This document shows, one piece after another, positions 25,510-32,886 of a stretch of 64,000 bases of DNA. How positions within the stretch are numbered: the stretch's first letter is position 1; each line of letters begins with the position of its first letter. A model generated the notes under the pieces. That model saw only the letters and a program-made list of their open reading frames with translations, did no database searches and was not told where the DNA came from. Position numbers and translations under genes: made by a program. Source of the stretch: Secundilactobacillus oryzae JCM 18671 (GTDB lineage: Bacteria; Bacillota; Bacilli; Lactobacillales; Lactobacillaceae); NCBI RefSeq assembly GCF_000740055.1, contig NZ_BBJM01000003.1, positions 1 through 64,000 on the forward strand. Reading direction: 5' to 3'.

Positions 25510-26603
25510 TGCGATTAATGATTTCCGGAGGCGGAACTGGTGGCCATATTTATCCGGCCCTCGCCTTAATCAACGATTTAAAAAAACATGATACCAATGC
25601 AGAAGTTCTTTTTGTGGGCTCTAATCGCGGTCTTGAAAGCCAAATTGTTCCTAAGCAGGGAATCGATTTTGAAGCTATGGAAATTCAGGGATTCAAACGA
25701 TCACTATCACTACAAAACTTTAAGACGGTTTACTTATTTCTTAAAAGTGTTAAGCGGGCAAAACAGTTAATCAAAACGTTTAAACCAGACGTTGTGGTTG
25801 GGACAGGGGGATATGTTTCCGGAGCCGTTGTCTACGCAGCGGCCAAGATGCATATTCCAACGATGATTCATGAGCAAAACAGCGTCGTTGGCATTACGAA
25901 TAAATTTTTGGCCCGTTATGTAGACAAAATTGCGATTAATTTTGATGATGCGCGTGCTCAATTTCCGGAAGCCAAAGTGGTTAAAACGGGAAATCCGCGG
26001 GCGCAAGAAATGGCAGAAACGGTTAGCCATTTTAAATGGTCTGACATCGGACTTAGCGATGACAAGCAAACGGTACTCATCTTTGGAGGCAGCCAGGGTG
26101 CATTAAAGCTGAATCGTGCGGTGGTTGCGGGGATGCATGAGTTAGCTGACCGGCAGTATCAAGTGCTCTTTGTGACGGGACCCAAACGCTACGACGAAGT
26201 CATGTTACAGCTCAACAGTGTTGACTTACGTGGAAATGTACTAGTTAAACCGTATATTGATGGTATGCCAGAATTATTGCCAAAGGTGGACTTAATTGTC
26301 AGCCGAGCTGGTGCAACGAGTATTGCAGAAATTACGGCGTTAGGTATTCCGGCCATTTTAATTCCAAGCCCTTACGTGACGGCGGATCATCAAACCAAAA
26401 ATGCGATGAGCGTGGTCAATGCTGGTGCAGCGAAGATGTTGACCGAGGAGCAGCTTAATGCGGATACGCTAATTGAAACAATCGATTCACTAATGCTTGA
26501 CGACAAAGAACGCGAGATGATGGGAAAAGCCTCTAAAGCAACTGGTAATCCCAAGGCGGCCGATGAGATGCTTGCCGTTCTTGAGTCAATCGCAAAGAAA
26601 TAG
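25509..26603 (+). CDS. murG: UDP-GlcNAc--lipid I N-acetylglucosaminyltransferase
   Basis: Adds GlcNAc to lipid I to give lipid II on the cytoplasmic face of the membrane (GT-B fold). The N-terminal GGTGGHIYPALAL loop, HEQNSVVGITNK, FGGSQGALKLN and the donor-binding SRAGATSIAEITALGIPAILIPSP-type region (near 258-280, here GATSIAEITALGIP) are clear. 364 residues, normal. The ATG overlaps the murD stop codon by one base, implying translational coupling. murC, usual in some clusters nearby, is absent from the window. Confidence 0.95.
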   Translation: MRLMISGGGTGGHIYPALALINDLKKHDTNAEVLFVGSNRGLESQIVPKQGIDFEAMEIQGFKRSLSLQNFKTVYLFLKSVKRAKQLIKTFKPDVVVGTGGYVSGAVVYAAAKMHIPTMIHEQNSVVGITNKFLARYVDKIAINFDDARAQFPEAKVVKTGNPRAQEMAETVSHFKWSDIGLSDDKQTVLIFGGSQGALKLNRAVVAGMHELADRQYQVLFVTGPKRYDEVMLQLNSVDLRGNVLVKPYIDGMPELLPKVDLIVSRAGATSIAEITALGIPAILIPSPYVTADHQTKNAMSVVNAGAAKMLTEEQLNADTLIETIDSLMLDDKEREMMGKASKATGNPKAADEMLAVLESIAKK

Positions 26604-26633
26604 TTAAATTTTTCATGTAGAGGAGGTGGCAAA

Positions 26634-27467
26634 ATGAGTAGAAAGACTAACCAAGAGTTGACGCCTTGGCAAAAATATCAAAAGCAACAAAAGGAGCAGC
26701 AGCGTGCTCAAAGCAGTGTTTTTACTAAGGCTCGTCCCAAGCGAATTGGCAAAAAATTGTCTAAACTGCGTAAACAGCAGAATTGGAAACTTTTCTGGAA
26801 AATGGGTAGTTTAATCGTCATATTTGGGGCAGCTTTGCTGTTTATCATTTACCTCATTTCGCCACTGAGTCACATTCAGTCGCTTAAGGTTAGCGGTAAT
26901 CAGGCCTTGTCGGACCGAAGTGTATTATCAAGTGCGGGTCTGAAGAAAGGGGATGCGATTTTTAACGTCCTCGGTCAGGAAAAAGCATTGACTCAGCGAG
27001 CTCGAAGCAAAAATGTTAAAATTCGTTCATTGCAGGTGTCAATTTCCCACTTAAATCACGTGAAGGTTCACATCACGGAGTATAAGACAGCGGCCTTTTT
27101 GCTACACAATAACAAGTATCATGTCATTCTGGAAAGTGGTGTCATCAGCAAAGTGGGTCAAAAACAACCTACCGGCCATTATCCAATTATCAGCCGCTTT
27201 AAAAAGCAAAGCACAACGCACAAAATGATTAGCCAATACAATAAGTTGGAGAAATCGGTTCAGCAAAACATCTCAGAAATTAGATTTGCACCGACAAAAT
27301 CAAATCCAATGAGGGTTCATTTATTTATGAATGATGGCAATGAGGTGTACGCCACGTTGACGACGTTGGCTAAGAAGATGGCTTATTACAACAGCATTTC
27401 TACGGAGATGAAACAGAATGGGGTTATTAATTTAGAAGTGGGTGCTTACTCGTACCCCTTTAAATAA
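26634..27467 (+). CDS. divIB: Cell division protein DivIB/FtsQ
   Basis: A bitopic septal protein. The cytoplasmic tail of about 60 residues is very basic and Gln-rich, then a membrane helix (about 60-80), a POTRA domain starting at LSHIQSLKVSGNQALSD, and the FtsQ/beta region (HVKVHITEYKTAAF, later RVHLFMNDGNEVY). 277 residues. AGGAGG precedes the ATG. It pairs with FtsL to control septal synthesis by PBP2x, all encoded in the same transcript. It is the last gene before a hairpin and possible internal promoter ahead of ftsA. Confidence 0.9.
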   Translation: MSRKTNQELTPWQKYQKQQKEQQRAQSSVFTKARPKRIGKKLSKLRKQQNWKLFWKMGSLIVIFGAALLFIIYLISPLSHIQSLKVSGNQALSDRSVLSSAGLKKGDAIFNVLGQEKALTQRARSKNVKIRSLQVSISHLNHVKVHITEYKTAAFLLHNNKYHVILESGVISKVGQKQPTGHYPIISRFKKQSTTHKMISQYNKLEKSVQQNISEIRFAPTKSNPMRVHLFMNDGNEVYATLTTLAKKMAYYNSISTEMKQNGVINLEVGAYSYPFK

Positions 27468-27482
27468 TTCTGAAACTGTTAA

Positions 27483-27539
27483 AGAAAGGCGCAATTATCG
27501 CTGAATGCCTTTCTAATCGCGCTGTAAATGTGGTAAACT
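27483..27539 (+). promoter_or_regulatory. Hairpin and possible internal promoter before ftsA
   Basis: AGAAAGGC (27483-27490) pairs with GCCTTTCT (27507-27514), not followed by a T run. TGTGGTAAACT (27529-27539) then repeats an 11-mer found in the mraZ promoter; it could be an extended -10 (TGG-TAAACT) or a MraZ half-site. Confidence 0.4.
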
Positions 27540-27597
27540 AAAAAATAAATGTATGCGTTATTTTGCGTATGAAAACATTTTAGGAGGATCCTGTCGT

Positions 27598-28917
27598 ATG
27601 GACAATTCAGGTATGTTTGTTGGACTTGATATAGGGACTACCTCAATAAAAGTCATTGTTGCTGAATATGTGAAAGGGCAAATGAATGTTATTGGTGTAG
27701 GGAACGAACGTTCAGAAGGCTTAAACCGTGGTGTCATCGTTGATATTGACAAGGCTGTTGCGGCAATTAAGAGCGCAGTTCGTCAAGCGGAGGAAAAAGC
27801 CAGTATTCAGATTCAAAATGTGGTAGTAGGGATACCCGCTAATATGTTAAGTATCGAGCCATGCAACGGGATGATTACAATTGATGATCAAGCTCGAGAA
27901 ATTAACGATCGTGACGTTCAAAACGTTTCACTTTCTGCTTTAACGCAGAACTTGCCACCGGAGCGAGAAGTGATTGATTTGCAAGCTGAAGAGTTTGTGG
28001 TGGATGGCTTTGATGGAATTAAAGATCCACGGGCCATGGTCGGTGTCCGTTTAGAGATGCATGGCATGCTCTTCACTGGTGCTAAGACGGTCATTCACAA
28101 CACTCGTAAGGCAGTGGAACAAGCTGGATTAACAATTGAAACCATGATTGTTAGTCCATTAGCACAAGGCAAGACAATCATGAGTGATGGCGAGCAAGAC
28201 TTTGGGACGATTTTAATTGATCTCGGTGGTGGTGAAACGACTGCTGCAGTGATTCATGATCATCGACTAAAATATACATATACTGATGATGAAGGTGGCG
28301 CCTATATTACCCGCGATATTTCGGTAGTATTGAATACGTCCCTTGAGAATGCGGAAAAAATAAAACGTGATTACGGCTATGCAGATTCGTTACAGGCCTC
28401 GGATGATAATGAATTTCCAGTGGAAGTTGTGGGACAATCACAGCCTACTCAGATTTCTGAACGTTACCTGGCCGAGATTATTGAAGCCAGAGTGGGACAG
28501 ATTTTTGAAAATGTAAAGCAGCATTTAACTGGCATTGGTGCGTTGAAATTGCCAGGTGGTATTGTTTTAACTGGTGGCGTTGCTGCCTTGCCAGGAATTG
28601 CTGACCTAGCAGCGGATACGTTCGATGTAAATGTCCGCGTTTATATTCCAGATCAAATGGGGTTACGTCACCCGTCATTTACACAAGCATTATCATTAGT
28701 AACGTACAGAGGTCAAATGAGTGAGATTGATTTGCTCGTCAAATCTGCGGCTAATGGTACTGGCACCATTCAATTTAACAATTCAGATCAGTTTGCAGCC
28801 CCACAACAAAGCGGCAAACGCAGAAGAGAACAGCCAGCAAAGAAGGAACGTCCTAAGAAAGAAAAGAAGGATCGAGCTCAGGGGATTAAGAGTTTCTTCA
28901 GCGATTTCTTTGACTAG
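27598..28917 (+). CDS. ftsA: Cell division protein FtsA
   Basis: An actin-like ATPase that tethers FtsZ filaments to the membrane. Phosphate-1 loop GLDIGTTSIKVIV, 1C-domain insertion, phosphate-2 IDLGGGETTAAV and adenosine motif LTGGVAALPGI are visible. The C-terminus (about 395-439) has a Lys/Arg/Gln-rich linker and the short amphipathic membrane-targeting helix IKSFFSDFF. 439 residues from the ATG at 27598, preceded by AGGAGG; an upstream in-frame ATG lies before that ribosome binding site. ftsZ follows by 24 bp. Confidence 0.95.
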   Translation: MDNSGMFVGLDIGTTSIKVIVAEYVKGQMNVIGVGNERSEGLNRGVIVDIDKAVAAIKSAVRQAEEKASIQIQNVVVGIPANMLSIEPCNGMITIDDQAREINDRDVQNVSLSALTQNLPPEREVIDLQAEEFVVDGFDGIKDPRAMVGVRLEMHGMLFTGAKTVIHNTRKAVEQAGLTIETMIVSPLAQGKTIMSDGEQDFGTILIDLGGGETTAAVIHDHRLKYTYTDDEGGAYITRDISVVLNTSLENAEKIKRDYGYADSLQASDDNEFPVEVVGQSQPTQISERYLAEIIEARVGQIFENVKQHLTGIGALKLPGGIVLTGGVAALPGIADLAADTFDVNVRVYIPDQMGLRHPSFTQALSLVTYRGQMSEIDLLVKSAANGTGTIQFNNSDQFAAPQQSGKRRREQPAKKERPKKEKKDRAQGIKSFFSDFFD

Positions 28918-28941
28918 TTACCAAAAACGGAGGGAATTAAA

Positions 28942-30216
28942 ATGGAATTTTCATTAGACGAAGCGCAAAACCACGGCGCCAGAATTAAAGTAATCGGTGT
29001 CGGTGGTGGCGGAAGCAACGCCGTCAACCGAATGATCGCTGAAGACGTGAAAGGCGTTGAATTTATCGTAGCTAACACGGATGTTCAAGCGCTTGAATCA
29101 TCAAAAGCTGAAACTAAAATTCAACTTGGACCAAAGTTAACCAAAGGACTAGGTGCCGGTTCTAACCCAGAAGTTGGTGCAAAGGCCGCACAAGAAAGTG
29201 AAGAAGCGTTAACGGAAGCACTTTCTGGCGCAGATATGGTCTTCGTCACTGCCGGAATGGGTGGCGGTACTGGTAACGGTGCCGCGCCAATTGTGGCTAA
29301 AATTGCAAAAGACCAAGGTGCCTTAACAGTCGGTGTTGTGACACGACCATTTAGCTTTGAAGGACCAAGACGTTCACGTTATGCTGCTGAAGGTGTTGCT
29401 TCACTTAAGGAAAATGTCGATACTTTGATCGTCATCGCCAACAATCGTTTGTTGGAAATCGTTGATAAGAAGACGCCAATGATGGAAGCTTTCCAAGAAG
29501 CTGATAATGTACTTCGTCAAGGTGTTCAGGGGATTTCTGATTTGATTACAAGTCCTGGTTATGTGAACTTGGACTTTGCTGACGTTAAGACAGTGATGAG
29601 TAACCAAGGTTCTGCTTTAATGGGAATTGGTTCAGCTAACGGTGAAAATCGTACTGAAGAGGCGACTAAGAAGGCCATCTCTTCACCATTGCTTGAAGTT
29701 TCCATCGATGGTGCTGAACAAGTCTTACTTAACATCACCGGTGGCCCTGACTTGTCACTTTTCGAAACCCAATCAGCTTCTGAAATTGTGTCTGGTGCCG
29801 CAACTAGTGACGTCAACATTATTTTCGGTACGTCAATTGACGAAAGCTTGGGCGATGAAGTTCGAGTAACCGTTATTGCAACTGGAATCGATAAGAAGGC
29901 AGATGAAAGAGCGGCTGATCGCCAAACGCGTTCTGCACGCCACTCTGAAGGCACTGCCCGTCCGCATGAAGATGCGCCAGCAGCAACAGAGTCGAGTAAC
30001 AATGACCCATTTGGTAACTGGGACTTGCGCCATGAACCAACAAGTGGCAATCGTCCAGAACCAAAAGATACTAACAGCGAATTCAGTGGGGTTAAGAAGC
30101 CAGATTTTAATATTTTTGGTAGCGCAGATGCTTCAAGTAACGAGGCTGATGGCCAAAAAGAATCAGATGGTCTAGATACACCACCATTCTTTAAGCATCG
30201 ACGTAAAAACGATTAA
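28942..30216 (+). CDS. ftsZ: Cell division protein FtsZ
   Basis: The tubulin-like GTPase that forms the division ring. N-terminal core starts [17 protein letters not shown]; tubulin signature GGGTGNG is at 107-113; the synergy-loop region with NLDFADV lies near 205-212. A variable acidic/Gln/Asn linker (about 320-405) leads to the C-terminal peptide [13 protein letters not shown], which binds FtsA and SepF (usual core DIPxFLR, here DTPPFFK). 424 residues. GGAGGG precedes the ATG. A terminator follows, so sepF may have separate transcription. Confidence 0.97.
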   Translation: MEFSLDEAQNHGARIKVIGVGGGGSNAVNRMIAEDVKGVEFIVANTDVQALESSKAETKIQLGPKLTKGLGAGSNPEVGAKAAQESEEALTEALSGADMVFVTAGMGGGTGNGAAPIVAKIAKDQGALTVGVVTRPFSFEGPRRSRYAAEGVASLKENVDTLIVIANNRLLEIVDKKTPMMEAFQEADNVLRQGVQGISDLITSPGYVNLDFADVKTVMSNQGSALMGIGSANGENRTEEATKKAISSPLLEVSIDGAEQVLLNITGGPDLSLFETQSASEIVSGAATSDVNIIFGTSIDESLGDEVRVTVIATGIDKKADERAADRQTRSARHSEGTARPHEDAPAATESSNNDPFGNWDLRHEPTSGNRPEPKDTNSEFSGVKKPDFNIFGSADASSNEADGQKESDGLDTPPFFKHRRKND

Positions 30217-30270
30217 TAAAAAGGCAGTTCGTTGGGAATGGTGAGTGTCATTTCGTTCGACTGCCTTTTA
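30217..30270 (+). terminator. ftsZ terminator
   Basis: AAAAGGCAGT (30219-30228) pairs with ACTGCCTTTT (30260-30269) plus a CG pair, around a long loop (about 28 nt). T tract is part of the stem, so strength is moderate. Confidence 0.6.
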
Positions 30271-30319
30271 GTGCAATCAATCAAACACTGGCAAAGAAAT
30301 CGCGAAGGGAGCGATAGTA

Positions 30320-30742
30320 ATGGCTGCAAAATTTAGTTTTAGTAAATTCTTCGGTATGGATGATGAAGATTACGAAAATAATGAAAACTATGAAGAAGAC
30401 GCATTCGGTCGAAATTCCGATTCTCCCGTAAGAAATAAATCAAACGTGGTTCCAATTAATTCACCCAAAGCAGGTTCTAGTAAAATTGCCCTGTTCGAGC
30501 CTCGAATTTATTCAGACGTCAAAGAAATTGCCAATCAGATTCTGCAAAATGAAGCTGCAATTGTCAATTTTTCGAGAGTTGAAGAGGATCAAGCGAAGCG
30601 GATTGTCGACTTTTTGACCGGGACGGTATTTGCTATTAATGGTGATATCGAACGAATCGGAGATCAGATTTTCTTGTGCACGCCACATAACTTCGAAATT
30701 TCCGGTAATTTGTCGGCTAACGTAGATAATCAGTTTAATTAA
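30320..30742 (+). CDS. sepF: Cell division protein SepF
   Basis: A membrane-binding ring-forming protein that anchors and bundles FtsZ. An N-terminal amphipathic helix (FSFSKFFGMDD) is followed by an acidic, Asn-rich linker (about 15-45) and the SepF dimer domain with FEPRIYSDVKEIANQIL, VNFSRVE, RIVDFLTGTVFAINGDIERIGDQIFLCTP-like strand order (seen from about 60 to 130). 140 residues. GAAGGGAG precedes the ATG. In Bacillus the PLP protein ylmE stands between ftsZ and sepF; here there is no room for it. Confidence 0.93.
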   Translation: MAAKFSFSKFFGMDDEDYENNENYEEDAFGRNSDSPVRNKSNVVPINSPKAGSSKIALFEPRIYSDVKEIANQILQNEAAIVNFSRVEEDQAKRIVDFLTGTVFAINGDIERIGDQIFLCTPHNFEISGNLSANVDNQFN

Positions 30743-30763
30743 AGAATTAAGGAGTGACTTTCA

Positions 30764-31039
30764 ATCGAAATTATTGCCTGGATTTTATCCGGAATTATTC
30801 AATTGATAGGTATCTACACTTGGGCAATCGTGATTTACGCTTTGCTCAGTTGGTTCCCCGGTGCCTATGACTCTGCTCTAGGAAGATTTCTAGGCAGAAT
30901 TGTTGAACCATTTCAACGGTGGTTCAATTTTGCGCGAATCGGAATGGTGGGGTTTGCCCCTGTCGTAGCTTTAATTGTCCTATTTTTAATTCAGGATGGT
31001 ATCCGCATGATCGCAAGGATATTTGGTATTTACTTATAA
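30764..31039 (+). CDS. yggT: YggT-family membrane protein, probable ATC start
   Basis: A small membrane protein with two hydrophobic hairpins and the family pattern IYTWAIVIYALLSWFPGA, then PFQRWFNFARIG and a second helix pair. Function unknown; neighbours tie it to division or osmotic tolerance. The first ATG/GTG/TTG in frame is TTG at 30803 (78 residues), which lacks a ribosome binding site and would cut the first helix. AAGGAG at 30749-30754 instead points to ATC at 30764, giving 91 residues and the expected N-terminal helix; an in-frame stop is just upstream (30755-30757). The start is therefore inferred to be non-canonical. Confidence 0.75.
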   Translation: MEIIAWILSGIIQLIGIYTWAIVIYALLSWFPGAYDSALGRFLGRIVEPFQRWFNFARIGMVGFAPVVALIVLFLIQDGIRMIARIFGIYL

Positions 31040-31058
31040 TTGGCAAAGGAGAATCGTC

Positions 31059-31841
31059 TTGGATAGCAATGTGACACAACATTTTCGGCGCGACGAGGTG
31101 CCATTTATTGAAATGGTGACTGACCTCATTAACGAAGCGAGTGAAGAGTATCGACCGGTACTGACTCACTTCTTAAATCCCCGACAAGTTTATATTTTAA
31201 CTACGATTGCGAATGGCAATGATGACGTTAAAATTCAGGCCTTTGGTGGATACGAAAATGCGGAGTTACAGCGAGTTTTAATTTATCCACAGTACTTCGA
31301 GCCACAGCAAAAAGACTTTGATATTGCGATATTTGAAATTAATTATCCGGTCAAATTTGCGGTTTTGCACCATAGTCAAGTATTGGGAACTTTAGCCAAT
31401 CTTGGTGTTGATCGCGAAGTAATCGGGGACATTATTACAGATGGTAGTCGTTGGCAATTTTTCGTTGAGGGTGCTATGGCCACTTATTTCGATAATCAAG
31501 TGGATCAAATTGGTAAAATTAAGGTGCGCTTAGATCCGCTGGAGATTACTGAAGCGATTTCGCCATTGAGCGAATGGGAAGAAGAAGGGGCTTCCTTATC
31601 TTCCATTCGTCTGGATAATATTGTTGCGACAGCTTTTCATTTGTCTCGACATCGAGCCAAAGCGTTGGTTGAGGGTAGCAAGGTTCGAGTTAACTGGGCC
31701 GTTTCAGAAAAGCCGGATTACGACCTAGCTATTGAAGATATCATCTCTGTCAGGGGATTTGGCAGAATTAAGTTAGTCAGTTTAAACGGTCAAACTAAAA
31801 AAGATAAAATTAGAGTGACAATGGCCGTCTTACGAAAATAA
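31059..31841 (+). CDS. ylmH: YlmH S4-domain RNA-binding protein
   Basis: An S4-domain protein of the dcw region; homologues act in ribosome quality control and binding of stalled 50S-peptidyl-tRNA. The N-terminal two thirds form an alpha/beta domain (RDEVPFIEMV, FLNPRQVYIL, AVLHHSQVLGTLANLGVDR), and the S4 domain starts near LDNIVATAFHLSRHRAKALVE (about 188-208), ending RGFGRIKL. 260 residues from the TTG at 31059 with AAAGGAG 8 nt upstream; the open frame starts earlier inside yggT but lacks start signals. Between yggT and divIVA as in Bacillus. Confidence 0.88.
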   Translation: MDSNVTQHFRRDEVPFIEMVTDLINEASEEYRPVLTHFLNPRQVYILTTIANGNDDVKIQAFGGYENAELQRVLIYPQYFEPQQKDFDIAIFEINYPVKFAVLHHSQVLGTLANLGVDREVIGDIITDGSRWQFFVEGAMATYFDNQVDQIGKIKVRLDPLEITEAISPLSEWEEEGASLSSIRLDNIVATAFHLSRHRAKALVEGSKVRVNWAVSEKPDYDLAIEDIISVRGFGRIKLVSLNGQTKKDKIRVTMAVLRK

Positions 31842-31863
31842 TTGTAGCCGGGAGGAAATTGTA

Positions 31864-32571
31864 ATGGTACTTAGTCCAATGGATATTCACGATAAGGAAT
31901 TTTCAACAAAAATGAGGGGTTACAACATCGATGAGGTCAATGATTTTCTTGATCAAGTCATTAAGGATTACCAAATTACGTTGAAAGAAAATAAGGAGTT
32001 AACTGAAAAGTTAACTGCTAGTGACGAAAAATTAAAGTACTTCAACGACTTAAAAGATTCCTTGAACCAATCCATCATTGTAGCGCAAGAGGCTGCGGAT
32101 AAGGTTCGTGGTAATTCACAACGGGAAGCTGAAATCATTACTCAAGAGGCACAAAAACAAGCCTCTGATATCGTGACTGAAGCAACTGAAAAGGCCAATG
32201 ATATTTTGGATAAAGCTGCTAGACAAGCCGAAAAGTTGGCAGTGGAAACGGATGATTTGAAGAAGAGTACTCGGGTTTTCCGTCAACGTTTACAAGTTAT
32301 GCTAGAAAGTCAGCTTGAAGTGACAAAGGGTGAGGACTGGGACAAACTGCTTCAAGAAGGCGAACCAACTTCTTACAGTGAAATTCGTAAGTTAATGCAA
32401 GATGACCTTGACAGTGACCAGAATGCTAGCGTAGACTCAGAAGATACAGAGATTCTTGATGCAGACCAACAAGTTGCCGCTGATGCGGATTCACAGACAG
32501 TTGTGATTTTCCCTGAGGACGATGGGGCTGCAACAAAGGATCAAGCGTTTAATCAATCAAATAATAAATAG
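31864..32571 (+). CDS. divIVA: Cell division protein DivIVA
   Basis: A coiled-coil protein that senses negative membrane curvature and organises poles and septa. N-terminal lipid-binding domain LSPMDIHDKEFSTKMRGYNIDEVNDFLDQV is represented here by its core MDIHDKEFSTKMRGY (about 5-20), followed by long coiled coils (about 35-160) and an acidic, Asp/Gln-rich tail (180-235). 235 residues. GGGAGGAAA precedes the ATG. Last gene of the division block before the ileS leader. Confidence 0.93.
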   Translation: MVLSPMDIHDKEFSTKMRGYNIDEVNDFLDQVIKDYQITLKENKELTEKLTASDEKLKYFNDLKDSLNQSIIVAQEAADKVRGNSQREAEIITQEAQKQASDIVTEATEKANDILDKAARQAEKLAVETDDLKKSTRVFRQRLQVMLESQLEVTKGEDWDKLLQEGEPTSYSEIRKLMQDDLDSDQNASVDSEDTEILDADQQVAADADSQTVVIFPEDDGAATKDQAFNQSNNK

Positions 32572-32579
32572 TGTTAAAT

Positions 32580-32798
32580 ACGATGAAGAGAACATGAACA
32601 ATTCAGGAAATCTTTAAGCGAGTCAATGATTGGTGTGAGATTGACAGGTGAGTACTGAGTGGTTAATCATCTCTGAGTGTTTAGTTGAATTCATTAAACT
32701 AAACCGGTGGTGCCGTTATCACTTTTGAGAGAATTTTTTTAAATTCTGAATTTGGGTGGTACCACGAAGACTTCGTCCCTTGGGATGGAGTCTTTTTT
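32580..32798 (+). promoter_or_regulatory. T-box riboswitch leader for ileS (isoleucine)
   Basis: A 220-nt leader holds the hallmarks of a T-box: stem I with GAGTACTGAGTGG and a candidate Ile specifier ATC (32666-32668, or the adjacent ATC at 32669-32671), then the conserved T-box TGGGTGGTACCACG (32753-32766) whose GGTGG pairs with uncharged tRNA, and a terminator. Uncharged tRNA-Ile should favour the antiterminator and raise ileS. Exact specifier needs folding. Confidence 0.9.
32767..32798 (+). terminator. T-box-controlled terminator
   Basis: AGACT (32768-32772) / AGTCT (32789-32793) plus GTCCC (32775-32779) / GGGAT (32782-32786), then six T. It is exclusive with the antiterminator that uses the T-box sequence just upstream. 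Confidence 0.85.
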
Positions 32799-32801
32799 GT
32801 G

Positions 32802-32857
32802 TCTGGAACGGTTAAATGAGCGCATGAGTAGTCGTGCATTCATTTAACCGTTCCAGA
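32802..32857. repeat. Perfect 18-bp inverted repeat between T-box and ileS
   Basis: TCTGGAACGGTTAAATGA (32802-32819) is exactly inverted at 32840-32857 around a 20-nt centre. There is no T run, so it is not a terminator. It ends 29 bp before the ileS start. Confidence 0.8.
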
Positions 32858-32886
32858 AAAGCGGATGGAAAAGAGGAGGATGTTAT

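Noticed and set aside
29559-30050. Long minus-strand open frame (163 codons) inside ftsZ
   Set aside because: It is exactly antisense to a strongly conserved gene, has no ribosome binding site, and its Ser/Thr/Val-rich composition is the mirror of ftsZ codons.
32580-32798. Leader of ileS as an ordinary attenuator without tRNA sensing
   Set aside because: The conserved TGGGTGGTACCACG block and the ATC specifier region mark a T-box, so the plain attenuator reading was dropped.
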